From the NCBI RefSeq assembly GCF_000227115.2, contig NC_016480.1, forward strand, positions 1,364,001 through 1,428,000: a stretch of DNA of 64,000 nt. The letters run 5' to 3'. Both the position numbers and the translations under genes were made by a program. This document shows, in pieces, positions 19,187-29,856 of this stretch. Position 1 is the first letter of the stretch. Each line of letters begins with the position of its first letter. The stretch comes from Naumovozyma dairenensis CBS 421 (lineage: Eukaryota > Ascomycota > Saccharomycetes > Saccharomycetales > Saccharomycetaceae). The notes under the pieces are model-generated. The model was not told where the DNA came from, made no database searches, and was given only the letters and a program-made list of their open reading frames with translations.

Positions 19187-20143
19187 ATGCCTTCCCCTCA
19201 AGTTTCAGAAAATATCCTTAAATTAAGCACTGGTGCTTCAATCCCCCAAATTGGTCTAGGTACTTGGCGTTCAGTGGGCACAAACGATGCCTACCATTCT
19301 GTCATTGCAGCTTTGAAAAATGGCTACAGACACATTGATACAGCTGCTATTTATGGTAATGAAGCTCAAGTCGGAAAAGCAATTAGAGATTCTGGTGTTC
19401 CTCGTAATGAAATCTTCGTTACTTCTAAATTATGGTGTGCTCAAACCCATGATCCTAAACTAGCTTTGAACCAAACTTTGAAGAGATTAGGTTTGGATTA
19501 TATCGACTTATACTTAATGCATTGGCCTGTCACTTTTAACCCTAGATCTATCAAGGATGAGGATGGTTCCGGTGATGCCTTCATGACTATCCCCACTGAT
19601 TCCAACGGTAACGTTGACGTTGAAATGGATACTTGGAATTTCATCAAAACTTGGGAATTGATGCAGCATTTACCTGAATCTGGTAAGACCAAAGCTGTTG
19701 GTGTTTCCAACTTCTCAATCAATAATTTGAATGATCTTTTGGCTGCTTCAACTACTAAAGTTGTCCCAGCTGCTAATCAAATTGAATTGCATCCATTGTT
19801 AGCTCAAAATGAATTGCTTCAATATTGTAAAGAAAAAAATATCTTGGTCGAAGCTTATTCTCCATTCGGTAGTATTAATGCTCCAATTTTGAAAGACGAA
19901 ACTATCAATGCTATCGCTAAAAAGTTGGATATTCAAGTGGGCCAAGTTGTTATGAGCTGGCACATTCAAAGAGGCGGTTACGTTGTCTTACCAAAATCTG
20001 TCCATGAGGAAAGAATTATTGCTAATCGTAAAGTTGTTACTCTTCCAGACGAAGATTTCCAAGCGATTAACAATTTGGTCAAAGAAAAAGGTGAATTGAG
20101 AGTCGTTGACCCAGATTGGTCTCCATTCCCATTGTTCAAATAA
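19187..20143 (+). CDS. GCY1: NADPH aldo-keto reductase, Gcy1/Ypr1 type
   Basis: 318 residues. All four catalytic residues of the AKR family are present: Asp51 and Tyr56 in HIDTAAIYGNE, Lys81 in VTSKLW and His112 in YLMHWP. The cofactor-binding motif VLPKSV is near the C-terminus. Gcy1 and Ypr1 are an S. cerevisiae duplicate pair that reduce aldehydes and ketones such as glyceraldehyde and methylbutyraldehyde. The N-terminal ILKLSTGASIPQIGLGTW and C-terminal DPDWSPFPLFK follow this pair closely. Neighbours do not decide: RIO1 on the left suits GCY1 (YOR120W), KEI1 and XRS2 suit YPR1 (YDR368W). It may represent the single ancestral gene. Confidence 0.9.
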   Translation: MPSPQVSENILKLSTGASIPQIGLGTWRSVGTNDAYHSVIAALKNGYRHIDTAAIYGNEAQVGKAIRDSGVPRNEIFVTSKLWCAQTHDPKLALNQTLKRLGLDYIDLYLMHWPVTFNPRSIKDEDGSGDAFMTIPTDSNGNVDVEMDTWNFIKTWELMQHLPESGKTKAVGVSNFSINNLNDLLAASTTKVVPAANQIELHPLLAQNELLQYCKEKNILVEAYSPFGSINAPILKDETINAIAKKLDIQVGQVVMSWHIQRGGYVVLPKSVHEERIIANRKVVTLPDEDFQAINNLVKEKGELRVVDPDWSPFPLFK

Positions 20144-20353
20144 ACGATGCAGCAGGAAACAATTTTTTAACGTATATTTTCCCATACATCTTTATAAAGG
20201 ATGTTCTGTTATCTAAGATACACAAAAAGAGATGGCACAATCGATCCACCTGATATTTATATTTATTTAATTTGATACACAAGATATTTAATAAATAATG
20301 TGTACGTACTTCTAAGACGTTCTTTCTCTTCACAAAAAATAATTATTGTTCTT

Positions 20354-22924
20354 TTATCGTTTCCTTCTAAACTTAAACTTAGGTTCATCGTCATCGTCAT
20401 CTTCATCTCCAACACTATCATTGTCAACGTTCTCCATATCAATAAAACGACCTCTTCCCTTTGGAGAACTTTTTTTTGATACCTTCTTTCTTTTCTCAGG
20501 GTTTCTCTTCGGAACTTCTGGAACATCTCGAACATCTGGATTTACAATGTCAATTCCAAGATTATGAGCTGCTACCTCATCTTCGTCTTCGTCTTCATCT
20601 TCATCTGGAACAAACAGTTTGTTCGGTGCTGGCTCCTTTGGTAATGATGTTCTACTAAAGGAAAATGATTTGATATTGTCATCCTCATTACTGTCTTCGT
20701 CAGCATCAACATTATACGAACTCTGACTAGATCTCGACCTTTGGAAATGTGCTTGATTCGTAGCCGATAGGTGTACACCATTTTCATTTTCGTGCTGTGT
20801 ACTAGATAGCCCATTTCCAGCTTCTTCATTATCATATTCAACATATTCTTTTTCCAGCATTTCTTCATCATTAAACCCGTTTTTCCCACCATGAGAATCA
20901 TCGTACTTGCTATATTGTTTCAAAGGAACATAATTTCTTGTAATTAAGAATGCATTGTTTCGTATGAAGTCGGATGCACCATTATCTCCTCTTTCATTAT
21001 TCGAATCATTTTTATTTTGAATATATTTAGGATATACTTTAACAAATCTTTTGAAGTTTCTACGTCCTTCCAATACATTCATAATATTATCAGGAGAATC
21101 ATGCCTTACAACACTATTCGTTGACTTATTAGTATTATCATTGTTTTCAGTTCGTCGTATTAAAGATGCATTTGATTCAACAATGGCTAAATTACTAAAT
21201 TCATTGATTGCATCCTCAGTTAATTCTTCTGCATCAACATGTGCTATGGATGATTGTAATCTTGTAACTTCTCTATTTTTGATATCTTGAATGGTCTCTA
21301 CCATCGATTTAGGTGTAGTTTCTGAATATCGTTTGGAATCCTCTCTTTTTCCAATTTTTAAGGCCTTTGCATTAGATATCTTTTCATCTTTTTCATCGTT
21401 CACCTGTTGGGTTATCATCGGTGACTTTTCAGAACTATTTGACCTCTTCTCTTGTTCATTTGAATTTCCATGAGGAGAGATATCAATATGTTGTGAAGGA
21501 ATATCGTCTATTTGTTGTGTAGGTTCTTGCATATGTTTATCTATAGTAGCATAGGTAAGGGCAGCAGTTTCTTTCCTATCCGACCCACCAATAGAATATA
21601 TATCCTTTGCGGGTTCATTAATGCTTTTATTTACTTGTGACTGCTGTATTTGTTCGTTTAAAATTGGAGCTACGTCAGGAACTTTTGGTTCGATTATTTC
21701 TTGTTGTAACGTAGTTGAAGAGGTTTCGAAAGGAGTACCAGTGGTGGAACCACCAACGAAAAAATCTAAACTTTCCAACGGTTTTACTCTTTTTCTTGCT
21801 AGACGTCTTTTTTTAACGATATGTGTAGTTACAGGTTCTGGAGGTGTATGTTTTAAATTTTTACTCGAGGTAGATTCCTCTGTTATAGCTGCTTCGATAG
21901 GTGGTTCTTGAATCTCTACCATTAGCTTCTCATTTTCAAATATTTCTGGAGCCTTAGGAGAAACGACGCCTGTTTCAGTCAAATTCGATTTCAATAATTT
22001 TGGGTCATTCTTCACAAAGGAATCAAAAATATCTTTTACATTACGACATTCAAAATTCATAATCATTCTTTTGCCATTGTCTTCGTCTGTTACAATTACA
22101 ATATTTTTTCCTGATGTTGAGAGGATTTTTGTTACAGAGTTTTGTAATTCGGTAGGGTCCTTTATTATTTCTTCTTCACCACCGATTAATTGGAGAGATT
22201 TTCGTAAAATGAATGATTTATCAGCATGTTCAGATACAGAACTCTTGTTAAGTGTAATAATGAAAAAATAATCTTGAAAAAAATTCTTACTATTGTTTGA
22301 TAATGAAAATGACGGTACTAGTTTTAGAGATTCCATGGAATTTATTTTTTGCACATCTGTATCAAACGTTATATTGTCTGGTCTTAACATATTAGAAACT
22401 TCTGTTAAATACTGTGATTTGAATACTGGAATTCCCAGAGCCAGTGCTAACAATGGCACATAATAGTCATTGGGAGTCATAACTACAGCGGTTATGTGGC
22501 TATCTTCTTGCAAAATATCAGATGTCACTTCAATACCATATTTAGTTAATAATCCCCTAAATTGTTCATACATGTTCGGTATATATAAGTTCATTGGTTG
22601 CCATCTTATTTGTACTATCACTGGATTTGTCCCTAAGTGAACATCTAATTCTTTTGTATCTACGACGTTAAAAATCAAGGATTCATCTATGGCCAAGTAT
22701 CTTTCTTTAACAGAGGTTAATTTACCTTGGTTTACCAGATGTAATTGACCCGAGGGTTCCCATTTGATAGTTATATGTTGTCTTGAGATACTTTTATCAT
22801 TCTTAATACTCAATGGATTTTTACTTGATCTTCCAATGCTGTACGCTATCGATCTTTCCAAGCAAATTGATACCTTTTTAATACCTCCATCTTCTAATCC
22901 ATACTGATATCTCAATATCCACAT
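20354..22924 (-). CDS. XRS2: Xrs2 (Nbs1) subunit of the MRX complex
   Basis: 856 residues (854 in S. cerevisiae). An FHA domain occupies about 1-120, with the phosphothreonine-binding SISRQHITIKW segment. BRCT-like sequence follows to about 300. The long rest is disordered and rich in Ser, Asn and acidic residues, ending in acidic repeats and a basic KFKFRRKR tail in the region used for Mre11 and Tel1 contact. Xrs2 brings Mre11-Rad50 into the nucleus, recruits Tel1 to double-strand breaks and binds Lif1 through the FHA domain. Several short-codon repeats encode Asp/Glu runs. The next gene, DXO1, is divergent with 228 bp between. Confidence 0.9.
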   Translation of the reverse strand: MWILRYQYGLEDGGIKKVSICLERSIAYSIGRSSKNPLSIKNDKSISRQHITIKWEPSGQLHLVNQGKLTSVKERYLAIDESLIFNVVDTKELDVHLGTNPVIVQIRWQPMNLYIPNMYEQFRGLLTKYGIEVTSDILQEDSHITAVVMTPNDYYVPLLALALGIPVFKSQYLTEVSNMLRPDNITFDTDVQKINSMESLKLVPSFSLSNNSKNFFQDYFFIITLNKSSVSEHADKSFILRKSLQLIGGEEEIIKDPTELQNSVTKILSTSGKNIVIVTDEDNGKRMIMNFECRNVKDIFDSFVKNDPKLLKSNLTETGVVSPKAPEIFENEKLMVEIQEPPIEAAITEESTSSKNLKHTPPEPVTTHIVKKRRLARKRVKPLESLDFFVGGSTTGTPFETSSTTLQQEIIEPKVPDVAPILNEQIQQSQVNKSINEPAKDIYSIGGSDRKETAALTYATIDKHMQEPTQQIDDIPSQHIDISPHGNSNEQEKRSNSSEKSPMITQQVNDEKDEKISNAKALKIGKREDSKRYSETTPKSMVETIQDIKNREVTRLQSSIAHVDAEELTEDAINEFSNLAIVESNASLIRRTENNDNTNKSTNSVVRHDSPDNIMNVLEGRRNFKRFVKVYPKYIQNKNDSNNERGDNGASDFIRNNAFLITRNYVPLKQYSKYDDSHGGKNGFNDEEMLEKEYVEYDNEEAGNGLSSTQHENENGVHLSATNQAHFQRSRSSQSSYNVDADEDSNEDDNIKSFSFSRTSLPKEPAPNKLFVPDEDEDEDEDEVAAHNLGIDIVNPDVRDVPEVPKRNPEKRKKVSKKSSPKGRGRFIDMENVDNDSVGDEDDDDDEPKFKFRRKR

Positions 22925-23152
22925 TATATCTTTTTTTTATGGACATGGTATTGCAACCATTCCTTCTTGTAATACCATGTTGGTGTATAATAAGGATTTG
23001 TATATGACGGGCATCTTTAAATTTGATGCAGAGGGCTCTTTTTATCAGTAGAACCAATTACAAACTTAGATATGAAACAAAACTAAGATACATACATATT
23101 ATATGAGTATATAAGAGTGATACTTTTAAGGAGAATCGAGATTATATTTATA

Positions 23153-24424
23153 ATGACAACTTCTACAAAGCCATATGATTTTACTAATCTATCTCGAGAA
23201 TTGAATGCCGTGAAAGAAGAAACAAACGCATCTAAAGAAGTCATCACTGCTCCTCCCATTACAACGATCCCCTTCAAACAATTCAAACATTGCAGTATTT
23301 CCACATACCCTAAGACACCATCTTCATTCTTTGAGACGAGTAAGGATGTAGCATTATATCATAACAAACAACTATATTCCTCTGATGATACGAACTTAAT
23401 ACCGCAATTAGAGCCGGCTATTGCCAAATTAGCCAACCCAAGTTGCTCTTTGAATGAAGCACGAGATTTAAAGCTCCCATATTTAGGATCAGATCTTTAT
23501 GATGGGTACGAAAGTTTTATTCCTATGGATCCTGATGAATTGGATAGTATTGAGCCATGTTTTAAGTATATTGAATCATGGGAGTTACAAAATAAGCATG
23601 ATTATCAATTGGGGAATAAGTTTACTATTGTTTCTGCTCGACATCATATTGTGGAGATGACAATGTGTATTTTTAATAAGAGGAAGATGGATGACTTTAT
23701 ATTGAATGTGACTTATAAAGGTGGTAGTAATGGGATGTTGTTGTTTTCTAGAGATGTTAATAAGAAGGATGATGGTGGGATTTACTCTAAAGATGGAGTT
23801 GTAAGGAAAATCTCTTATTCAGGGTTTGCGCTGGAGGATTTATTGACAACGAATAAAAATGATCATAATGCAGACAATTCTGATGTTACGCTGGTGGGCG
23901 GTGACAAGGCTGTTTTTGCCATCATTGAGAACAAATTAAACGATGATATATCCTTGTTACTTCGTTGTGAAATGGATTCGTATAATCCTGTCAACAAATG
24001 TTTCACGGAAATGAAATGTTTTGCAAGATTGAAAATGAATAATCATAACCATCGAAGGAAATTATTAAAAGCTTGGGTCCAGACCGGTGTCATACCGAAT
24101 TCCGATATTTTGATTGGGATAAGAGACCCAATGTTTGGAGAATTGAATGATATAGAATGGTTTTCAAGGATGAATTTATATAGACAAATCAATAATAGAA
24201 ATTTACCGGAAGCCAAATTAGATTTGAATTATAATGCAGAAATTGCTGTACAATGGTCACAACATTGTATCAAATCCATATGTAAATTGGTCGACGAAAG
24301 CATCGATAAGACGAGATTAAATACCTCTCAATCATTCCAAATACGAATCAATGCTTCTAGGGCAATTCAAATAAAAAAATTGAAATCTGTTCCTAATAAT
24401 GTCACTATGTATTGTAAGAAATAG
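23153..24424 (+). CDS. DXO1: mRNA 5'-cap quality-control exoribonuclease Dxo1
   Basis: 423 residues from the ATG at 23153; the frame is open 12 codons further up but without ATG. It is a member of the Rai1/DXO family, with the acidic metal site in CEMDSYN and the nearby FTEMKCF (E-x-D and E-x-K). Dxo1 removes unmethylated caps and degrades the RNA 5'-3', acting in cytosolic cap surveillance and 25S rRNA end processing. It lies beside XRS2 and CTS2 as expected for YDR370C, but here it is transcribed away from XRS2, whereas in S. cerevisiae the two are on the same strand. Rai1 itself is less likely from sequence and place. Confidence 0.82.
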   Translation: MTTSTKPYDFTNLSRELNAVKEETNASKEVITAPPITTIPFKQFKHCSISTYPKTPSSFFETSKDVALYHNKQLYSSDDTNLIPQLEPAIAKLANPSCSLNEARDLKLPYLGSDLYDGYESFIPMDPDELDSIEPCFKYIESWELQNKHDYQLGNKFTIVSARHHIVEMTMCIFNKRKMDDFILNVTYKGGSNGMLLFSRDVNKKDDGGIYSKDGVVRKISYSGFALEDLLTTNKNDHNADNSDVTLVGGDKAVFAIIENKLNDDISLLLRCEMDSYNPVNKCFTEMKCFARLKMNNHNHRRKLLKAWVQTGVIPNSDILIGIRDPMFGELNDIEWFSRMNLYRQINNRNLPEAKLDLNYNAEIAVQWSQHCIKSICKLVDESIDKTRLNTSQSFQIRINASRAIQIKKLKSVPNNVTMYCKK

Positions 24425-24729
24425 AGACGAGGTGTATATTTTATTTTATTTTGCAAGAGACATTAAATGATGGCATGGATAACCTACTCGAGAGAACATC
24501 TTAATGGCCCTTGGGTGTTTGCAATAATAAGGTGGTGGTGTCACACTTTGCTTGATGTTCTTCTTGTACTCGCAGAAATAGAAAGGAAAAGTAGTTATAT
24601 ATCAAAAGTAGAAGAGCGTCATGCGCCTTTCAAGTACGTACTGAAATAACACACAAGTCATTTTTTAGTCACTGATTCTCGAAAAGAAAAGAAGGAGAAG
24701 TAAGATCATTAGCAAATTGGAAAACGAAA
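24425..24729. other. Intergenic, DXO1 to YciI-like gene
   Basis: 305 bp. No coding frame with an ATG and homologous look; no RNA gene seen. Confidence 0.5.
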
Positions 24730-25044
24730 ATGGTTGAATGGTGTGTTATTATAAATGATAAGAAAGGGTCAGATAGATCTGCTTTTAACTCGCAACATTT
24801 TGCAGGAATCCCGGCATTAGTGGAACAAGGAAAGGTGGTTTGTGGCGGTGCCATTTATAATGAACCAACTGAAGAAGGTGGGAACCCAACTGTTGCTGGA
24901 TCACATCTTCAAGTCGTTGCTGATACTAAAGAAGAAGTTATGGAGTTAGTGAAGAAAGATATTTTCGCTAAGGAAGGTATTTGGGATGTGGATAATGCTA
25001 TCATTTATAGATTTGATGCAGCTCTTCGTCTACCAAAGAAATAA
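24730..25044 (+). CDS. YciI-like (YCII domain) small protein
   Basis: 104 residues, one dimeric alpha/beta-barrel YCII-type domain: an N-terminal strand WCVIIND, a helix with the family His (FNSQHFAGIPAL), GKVVCGGAIYN, then GSHLQVVADTKEEV and a C-terminal FAKEGIWD segment. YciI proteins are small cytosolic ferredoxin-like-fold proteins with a conserved His-Asp pair and poorly defined activity. I do not know an S. cerevisiae gene at this position between DXO1 and CTS2, so it may be an ancestral gene lost there. The ATG context AAAATGG is good. Function should not be inferred further. Confidence 0.75.
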   Translation: MVEWCVIINDKKGSDRSAFNSQHFAGIPALVEQGKVVCGGAIYNEPTEEGGNPTVAGSHLQVVADTKEEVMELVKKDIFAKEGIWDVDNAIIYRFDAALRLPKK

Positions 25045-25266
25045 GGACAGCCTCCCTTGGACTATTTTTACCTAAGTACGATGATAAATACTGTATAGAG
25101 AGAATTATATAAGACTGTTTTTGTCACATCAACTTTATTTTTTTATTTAATGGATTGTTGATGACAATTGGCAAGAATATAAATTAACTCTGTTCATGCT
25201 TTCTCGAATAATCACAAAAGACACAAAGAAAACAAGAACTGAAAACGGCTTGTTTTGTTATCTATC

Positions 25267-25400
25267 ATGACATACAGAAGAACAATCCTACGTATCAGGT
25301 TCCTAATATTATTAGCTATAATTTGCTTCATTTTACAAATGTGTCTAACAAAATTATTCTTCAATTCAAACAAAGAAAAAATCGTTACTGATCATTATAA

Positions 25401-25446
<46 letters not shown>

Positions 25447-26958
25447 GACGATGGTAATAAGAAAGGCCAACACCATAGTCATTTATTCCCGCAAGAAAAC
25501 GATATAGTCAATTATCCTAAATTAGGCAAAACCAATAATACGTTTGTTTCCGGAGTTTATTATTCTAGCTGGTCCCCATATAAACCGAGATATCATTTCC
25601 CACATGATATTGATTTAACCAAAATAACACATGTTTATTATTCTTTCTTTTTAGTTAATGGAGCCACGGGGGATGTTACCTGTTCAGACGAATGGTCTGA
25701 CCTTAAAATGGATTTGTATAAACCTTTGAGTTTAAAATTAAATACTTTGCATCAAAATGATAAGGTCCTCCATGACAAAAACAAGACTAGATTAAACGAA
25801 ACGATAGAAAAGATGAAGAAACAATTACCATTGGGTTGTGTTGGTGAACTATTCTATTTAAAGAAATTTCAAAACTTTAAATTGATTATGTCCATTGGTG
25901 GTTGGTCCAATAGAGAGCATTTCCCTTCCATGGTTAGAGATGATAATAAATTGAATCAATTCATTGAATCAAGTGTGGAACAAATGTTTAAATATGGATT
26001 TGATGGGATTGATTTAGATTGGGAATTCCCAGAAGATGATGGGTTTGAACCTGGTAAATATCTTGAAATTGTTCAAAGATTAAGAAAAAGAATGGATAAA
26101 TTAGAACATGATATTTTCCAAAAATCAAAAATATCTCCTCACGATTATGATCATGATTATCATCATCCCAAATTCGAATTATCTGTTGCGACACCAGCAT
26201 TCATTGAGAAATTGAATATCTTACCTATAAAGGAAATGAATAAATATATTGATTATTGGAACATGATGACATATGATTATTATGGAGATTGGTCAGAAGA
26301 AACAGGTTATCATTGTAATCTTTATGAAGGTGGGAATAATGGTACGATAAACGCTCAATACAAACATGAACACACAAGTTCTAACAAGGGTTTAAATGCG
26401 AATGATGCAATTAATTATATGTTATATAACAATAACGTATCATCTAGGAAATTAGTACTTGGATTGGCCGCATATGGACGAGGTTTCACTAAAGTTAAAG
26501 TGAATAAAAATGATGAGCTTTTCATTAACAAGAAATTCGACGGGGTAGGCGGTGCATCAGCTGGGGAACCAGGTATGTGGTTATATAATCAATTGCCTAT
26601 TAAAAACTCGAAAGAAATGTTTGACCCAAATTATGTCAGTGCCTTCTGTTATGATCCCAAGACTAAGACATTTGTTGGTTATGATAATGTTGATACAATG
26701 AAGGTGAAGGCGAAATACGTTCAAGATAGACATTTGGCAGGAGGATTTTGGTGGGAATCATGTGGAGATGATCATAAACATCCTGAAAGATCATTATTAA
26801 ATGCATTTACTAATCAACTTGAGGTCAAACATTTGATGAAATATGAAGACTCACATTTAATTTATGAGCAACCTGATACTATTAAATATTATTTAAATTA
26901 TTTTGGTAATGACGGGTTTCTATCACCATTTTTCATTCAAATAATGTCGGCCATGTAG
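25267..26958 (+). CDS. CTS2: Glycosyl hydrolase 18 chitinase Cts2
   Basis: 563 residues from the ATG at 25267. A hydrophobic stretch at about 9-30 (RFLILLAIICFILQMC) is a signal sequence or membrane anchor. It is followed by an Asn run encoded by an AAT microsatellite. The GH18 barrel covers about 90-540. The catalytic motif DGIDLDWE is at 246-253 with Glu253 as the acid; the SIGGWS motif lies before it, and MTYDYYGDW and GGFWWESCGDD follow. S. cerevisiae Cts2 (511 residues, YDR371W) is a sporulation-linked chitinase; the extra length is in the N-terminal linker. It is convergent with VPS74, as in YDR371W-YDR372C. Confidence 0.9.
25402..25445 (+). repeat. (AAT)n microsatellite inside CTS2
   Basis: About 15 AAT units encode an Asn run just after the membrane segment. 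Length is likely to vary between strains. Confidence 0.9.
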
Positions 26959-27178
26959 ATCATGAGCGAATATATATAACATACTATAATATAATAATCC
27001 GTATAACTTCTTATATATTCATTAAAAATAAACAAAATTCATTTGCCCTAACCACTTCGAACCTTATTTGTTCTCTTTTTTTCTATTACTTTATTTTAGT
27101 TTTTATTGTCATTTGTTGTGTATCCAGTTTATTTTAATATAATGTCAGTGTGATATAGTTTTAATCTATATTATTATT

Positions 27179-28276
27179 CTATAGCAAGGTATCCATTCTT
27201 GAGAAGACTTCAATTACACCAGCGATAACTTCTAATTGTAAGTCATAACCTGGGTTTTCATCTAACTCTTGTTGTACCAATCTATTCAAATTTACCGAAA
27301 CGTTTGTATTTGTTGTTTTTTCCAAATCGAATGGGAACTTTGAAAATTGTGCAATCAATTCATCAGCTCTTGCTATAGCATTATCACTTTTTTCATAATC
27401 CAATGAACTTAATACGTTCTCCAAGACATTTGCCCCATAAGCTCCACAAATCAAAGCAATGGTTCTAATAATCTTAAAGAAAGTATTTTGTGGGAAATAT
27501 TCATTATAGTTAAATTCCATATTTCTTGATACTAACACAGATAGGACTCTACGTTTAATTGCTTCTTTACAACTTGAATCAGTAACCGGATGAGTAGCCA
27601 TATCAAATAAGAAGAAATTTTTCATTTCAGTCCTTAGTACACCCTTATCCACCAATCCCTTTGCTAACCTTTCTCTCACTTGTTTCAATTGATAATTAAT
27701 CTTCATAATATTCCAAGTTTCACCACTCAACAAATCAATCCAATTAGCGATTGTCAATGGTTCATCATTCTTCATCAATTGTAAAGTTTCATCTAATAAC
27801 ACTTCCCCAGTTTTAGACCCGTCTTTCACCTCGATTAACCGTTCTGATAAATCGAATCTTTTCCTTGCTGAATCGTCGAGAATTCTAATCTTACCTCTCA
27901 AAGCCAATTCAATAAGAATGCAACCTCTTAAAGCGTACGAGATATTATCATTCCAAAAGGACAAATATCCCTCTTTATCCCTTAATCCCATCAAAAGGAC
28001 TTCCTCCATTAGAGTCAACGTGGGTGTGACTGCATTATTACCACCGCGGCTATTACTGCCGGAGTTATTATTATTAATATTGTTGTTATTTAATAGTTTT
28101 GCCTCTTCAGGGTCGTACGCGATCTTGCTACTGCCAAAGGTGTTGGAATTGCTGACGTTGTTATTGCTGTTATTTGAGCCGAGTATCCTGCTGGAGTCAT
28201 TGTTATCTGAGTCTACGTCTACCATACCCTTATTGGAACCATCTTGAGGACGACGACGACGCTGTAAAGTTGACAT
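27179..28276 (-). CDS. VPS74: Golgi PI4P-binding glycosyltransferase adaptor Vps74 (GOLPH3)
   Basis: 365 residues (345 in S. cerevisiae). It starts [13 protein letters not shown], with the N-terminal Arg cluster used for COPI binding. A low-complexity Asn/Ser linker runs to about 85. The GOLPH3 domain ([22 protein letters not shown] onward, about 88-365) ends with the conserved [12 protein letters not shown]. Vps74 binds PI4P on medial Golgi membranes and packages mannosyltransferases into COPI vesicles for retention. It also contacts Sac1. The Asn expansions in the linker explain the extra length. Confidence 0.95.
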   Translation of the reverse strand: MSTLQRRRRPQDGSNKGMVDVDSDNNDSSRILGSNNSNNNVSNSNTFGSSKIAYDPEEAKLLNNNNINNNNSGSNSRGGNNAVTPTLTLMEEVLLMGLRDKEGYLSFWNDNISYALRGCILIELALRGKIRILDDSARKRFDLSERLIEVKDGSKTGEVLLDETLQLMKNDEPLTIANWIDLLSGETWNIMKINYQLKQVRERLAKGLVDKGVLRTEMKNFFLFDMATHPVTDSSCKEAIKRRVLSVLVSRNMEFNYNEYFPQNTFFKIIRTIALICGAYGANVLENVLSSLDYEKSDNAIARADELIAQFSKFPFDLEKTTNTNVSVNLNRLVQQELDENPGYDLQLEVIAGVIEVFSRMDTLL

Positions 28277-28538
28277 TATTAACAGAAGTAAGAACTATAT
28301 TGTTCGTTTTGTTTCTGGTTCTGTGTTTGTGTGTGTGTATATGAGGCTCTGATTATCTCAGACGGTCATTGAAATGTTGATGCTTCGTATGGACGAAATG
28401 TCCTTGTTGTACTACTAGTAGTATTTGAATATTCCCTTTTGATTGTTTAATGTCTACGTATTCATTGTTGAGTCCAGGCTGTTTAGCACGTGATCGGATA
28501 CAGAAAAGCGTCTCTGCTTCCATTTCACTTACAACCCT

Positions 28539-28579
28539 AATTGTACGTACTACTACTACTAGGTGACGTACGTACAATT
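28539..28579. repeat. Perfect 12-bp inverted repeat, 17-nt spacer
   Basis: AATTGTACGTAC at 28539-28550 and its exact complement GTACGTACAATT at 28568-28579, with TACTACTACT in the spacer. It lies about 260-300 bp upstream of VPS74. A GCACGTGA E-box lies nearby at about 28486. It could form a cruciform or bind a dimeric factor. Confidence 0.7.
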
Positions 28580-28991
28580 TAATTTTTTGTTGTTACGAAT
28601 AGAATTAGGGCAAAATGTCAAGATAGGTCTAATTGGGAAAAGTAAGGCTCAACACCTAACTCTAAAATAATATAGGGTAAATATTACGACAGAGAGACAA
28701 GAGCGAAAGGATCGCACTAGCACTCAGGAAAAAAATTGAGGGAACATTGGTAAAAAGGCCAGGATCAATAAATATATATATTTATATATATATATATATA
28801 TAATGGTCGACTAACTGTAAAAAGTAGTAACACGTTGATATCAAAATACCAAAAATCTGTATCAGAAGAGATATCATTGCCAGGGAATTTGGTATATAAA
28901 GTCTTAATCAGGAGCAGGCTTTACCAATTAAAAACTAGCGCCAATTAATGAAGTAAACAACCACAATGACCTAAAAATATATTGCTCTTCA
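28580..28991. other. Non-coding AT-rich stretch
   Basis: No gene seen. It contains an AT-dinucleotide run at about 28767-28802. Confidence 0.5.
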
Positions 28992-29856
28992 CTACACAAT
29001 AATTAATTCTTCAACGATGAACAGGGAAGTACATCCTATGACATTGGAGCCATTATCGGTAACTGTTCCAACCCAGATCCCATGAGTAACAAACGACTTT
29101 GAAGTCTCAAAAAACACCTTTGCATTATCTTCCTTTGCCTCTCCAGTTGGCTGTTTATAACAGCAATCAAAGTCTTTGTTGGAAAAAATTTGGTGATAAA
29201 ATTCGCTCTCACAGAATAATAAGGCAATTTTTTTGGATTTGTCCCGATAAGTCAAGAATAGAATTTTAAAATTGCGCTGAAACGCTGATATACTATAATT
29301 TTAGCATTCTAAATGGCAACACTATAATTTCCTCAGAAGATATAAAAACCACTATGGTCTTTAAAAGGTTCTAAACGAAGAATCTTTTTTTCACCTACAC
29401 CATATGCAAAAGTTCTATTGCAACCATATTAGCAAAGTTTACGATATTCATGACAAAATGCCTTGAACTTTGCTAATATTATTGGTACGGATGCAAAGAC
29501 CGTGAATATATTCAGAGTAGCCAATAGGTACACTCTGTTCCAAATTTGCCAGAAGTTCTTCTGTATTTCAAAGTTCAGAACGTCAGAAAGATAAAGCCAA
29601 AAATATTCTTTGAGAGGTTAGAAACCAAACACGACAGTACAAGTATTTTTTTTTTATTACGAACTCTATAAGAATTCATTGAGTCCAGATGAAATAGTCG
29701 TGGGTTTGCTTTTTTGAAGACCAATAATTCCACGTCACAAGAATCTATTACATAAAGGTGGGAACCGATGTAGTAGTTAGTTTGGAAACTGGTATTGTCG
29801 ACACTATTATCGCTAAGCCATAAGCTGGTAGGTACAGTATTCGACAGCGGTAACAT
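28992..29856 (-). pseudogene. Decayed copy of a killer-preprotoxin-like gene
   Basis: Reading the minus strand, three open pieces in different frames follow one another: 29856-29575, then about 29605-29430, then 29255-28992. They match the plus-strand gene at 31119 in order. The first piece has an NT..S.WL.D..V block and an IDSC block where the other has IDNC. The second has LNFE...W.IW where the other has MNFE...WASIW. The third ends in SNVIG. At least two frameshifts and a deletion of about 25 codons separate the pieces, so no product is expected. Homology is by eye only. The copy is inverted relative to its relative, about 1.3 kb away. Confidence 0.45.
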
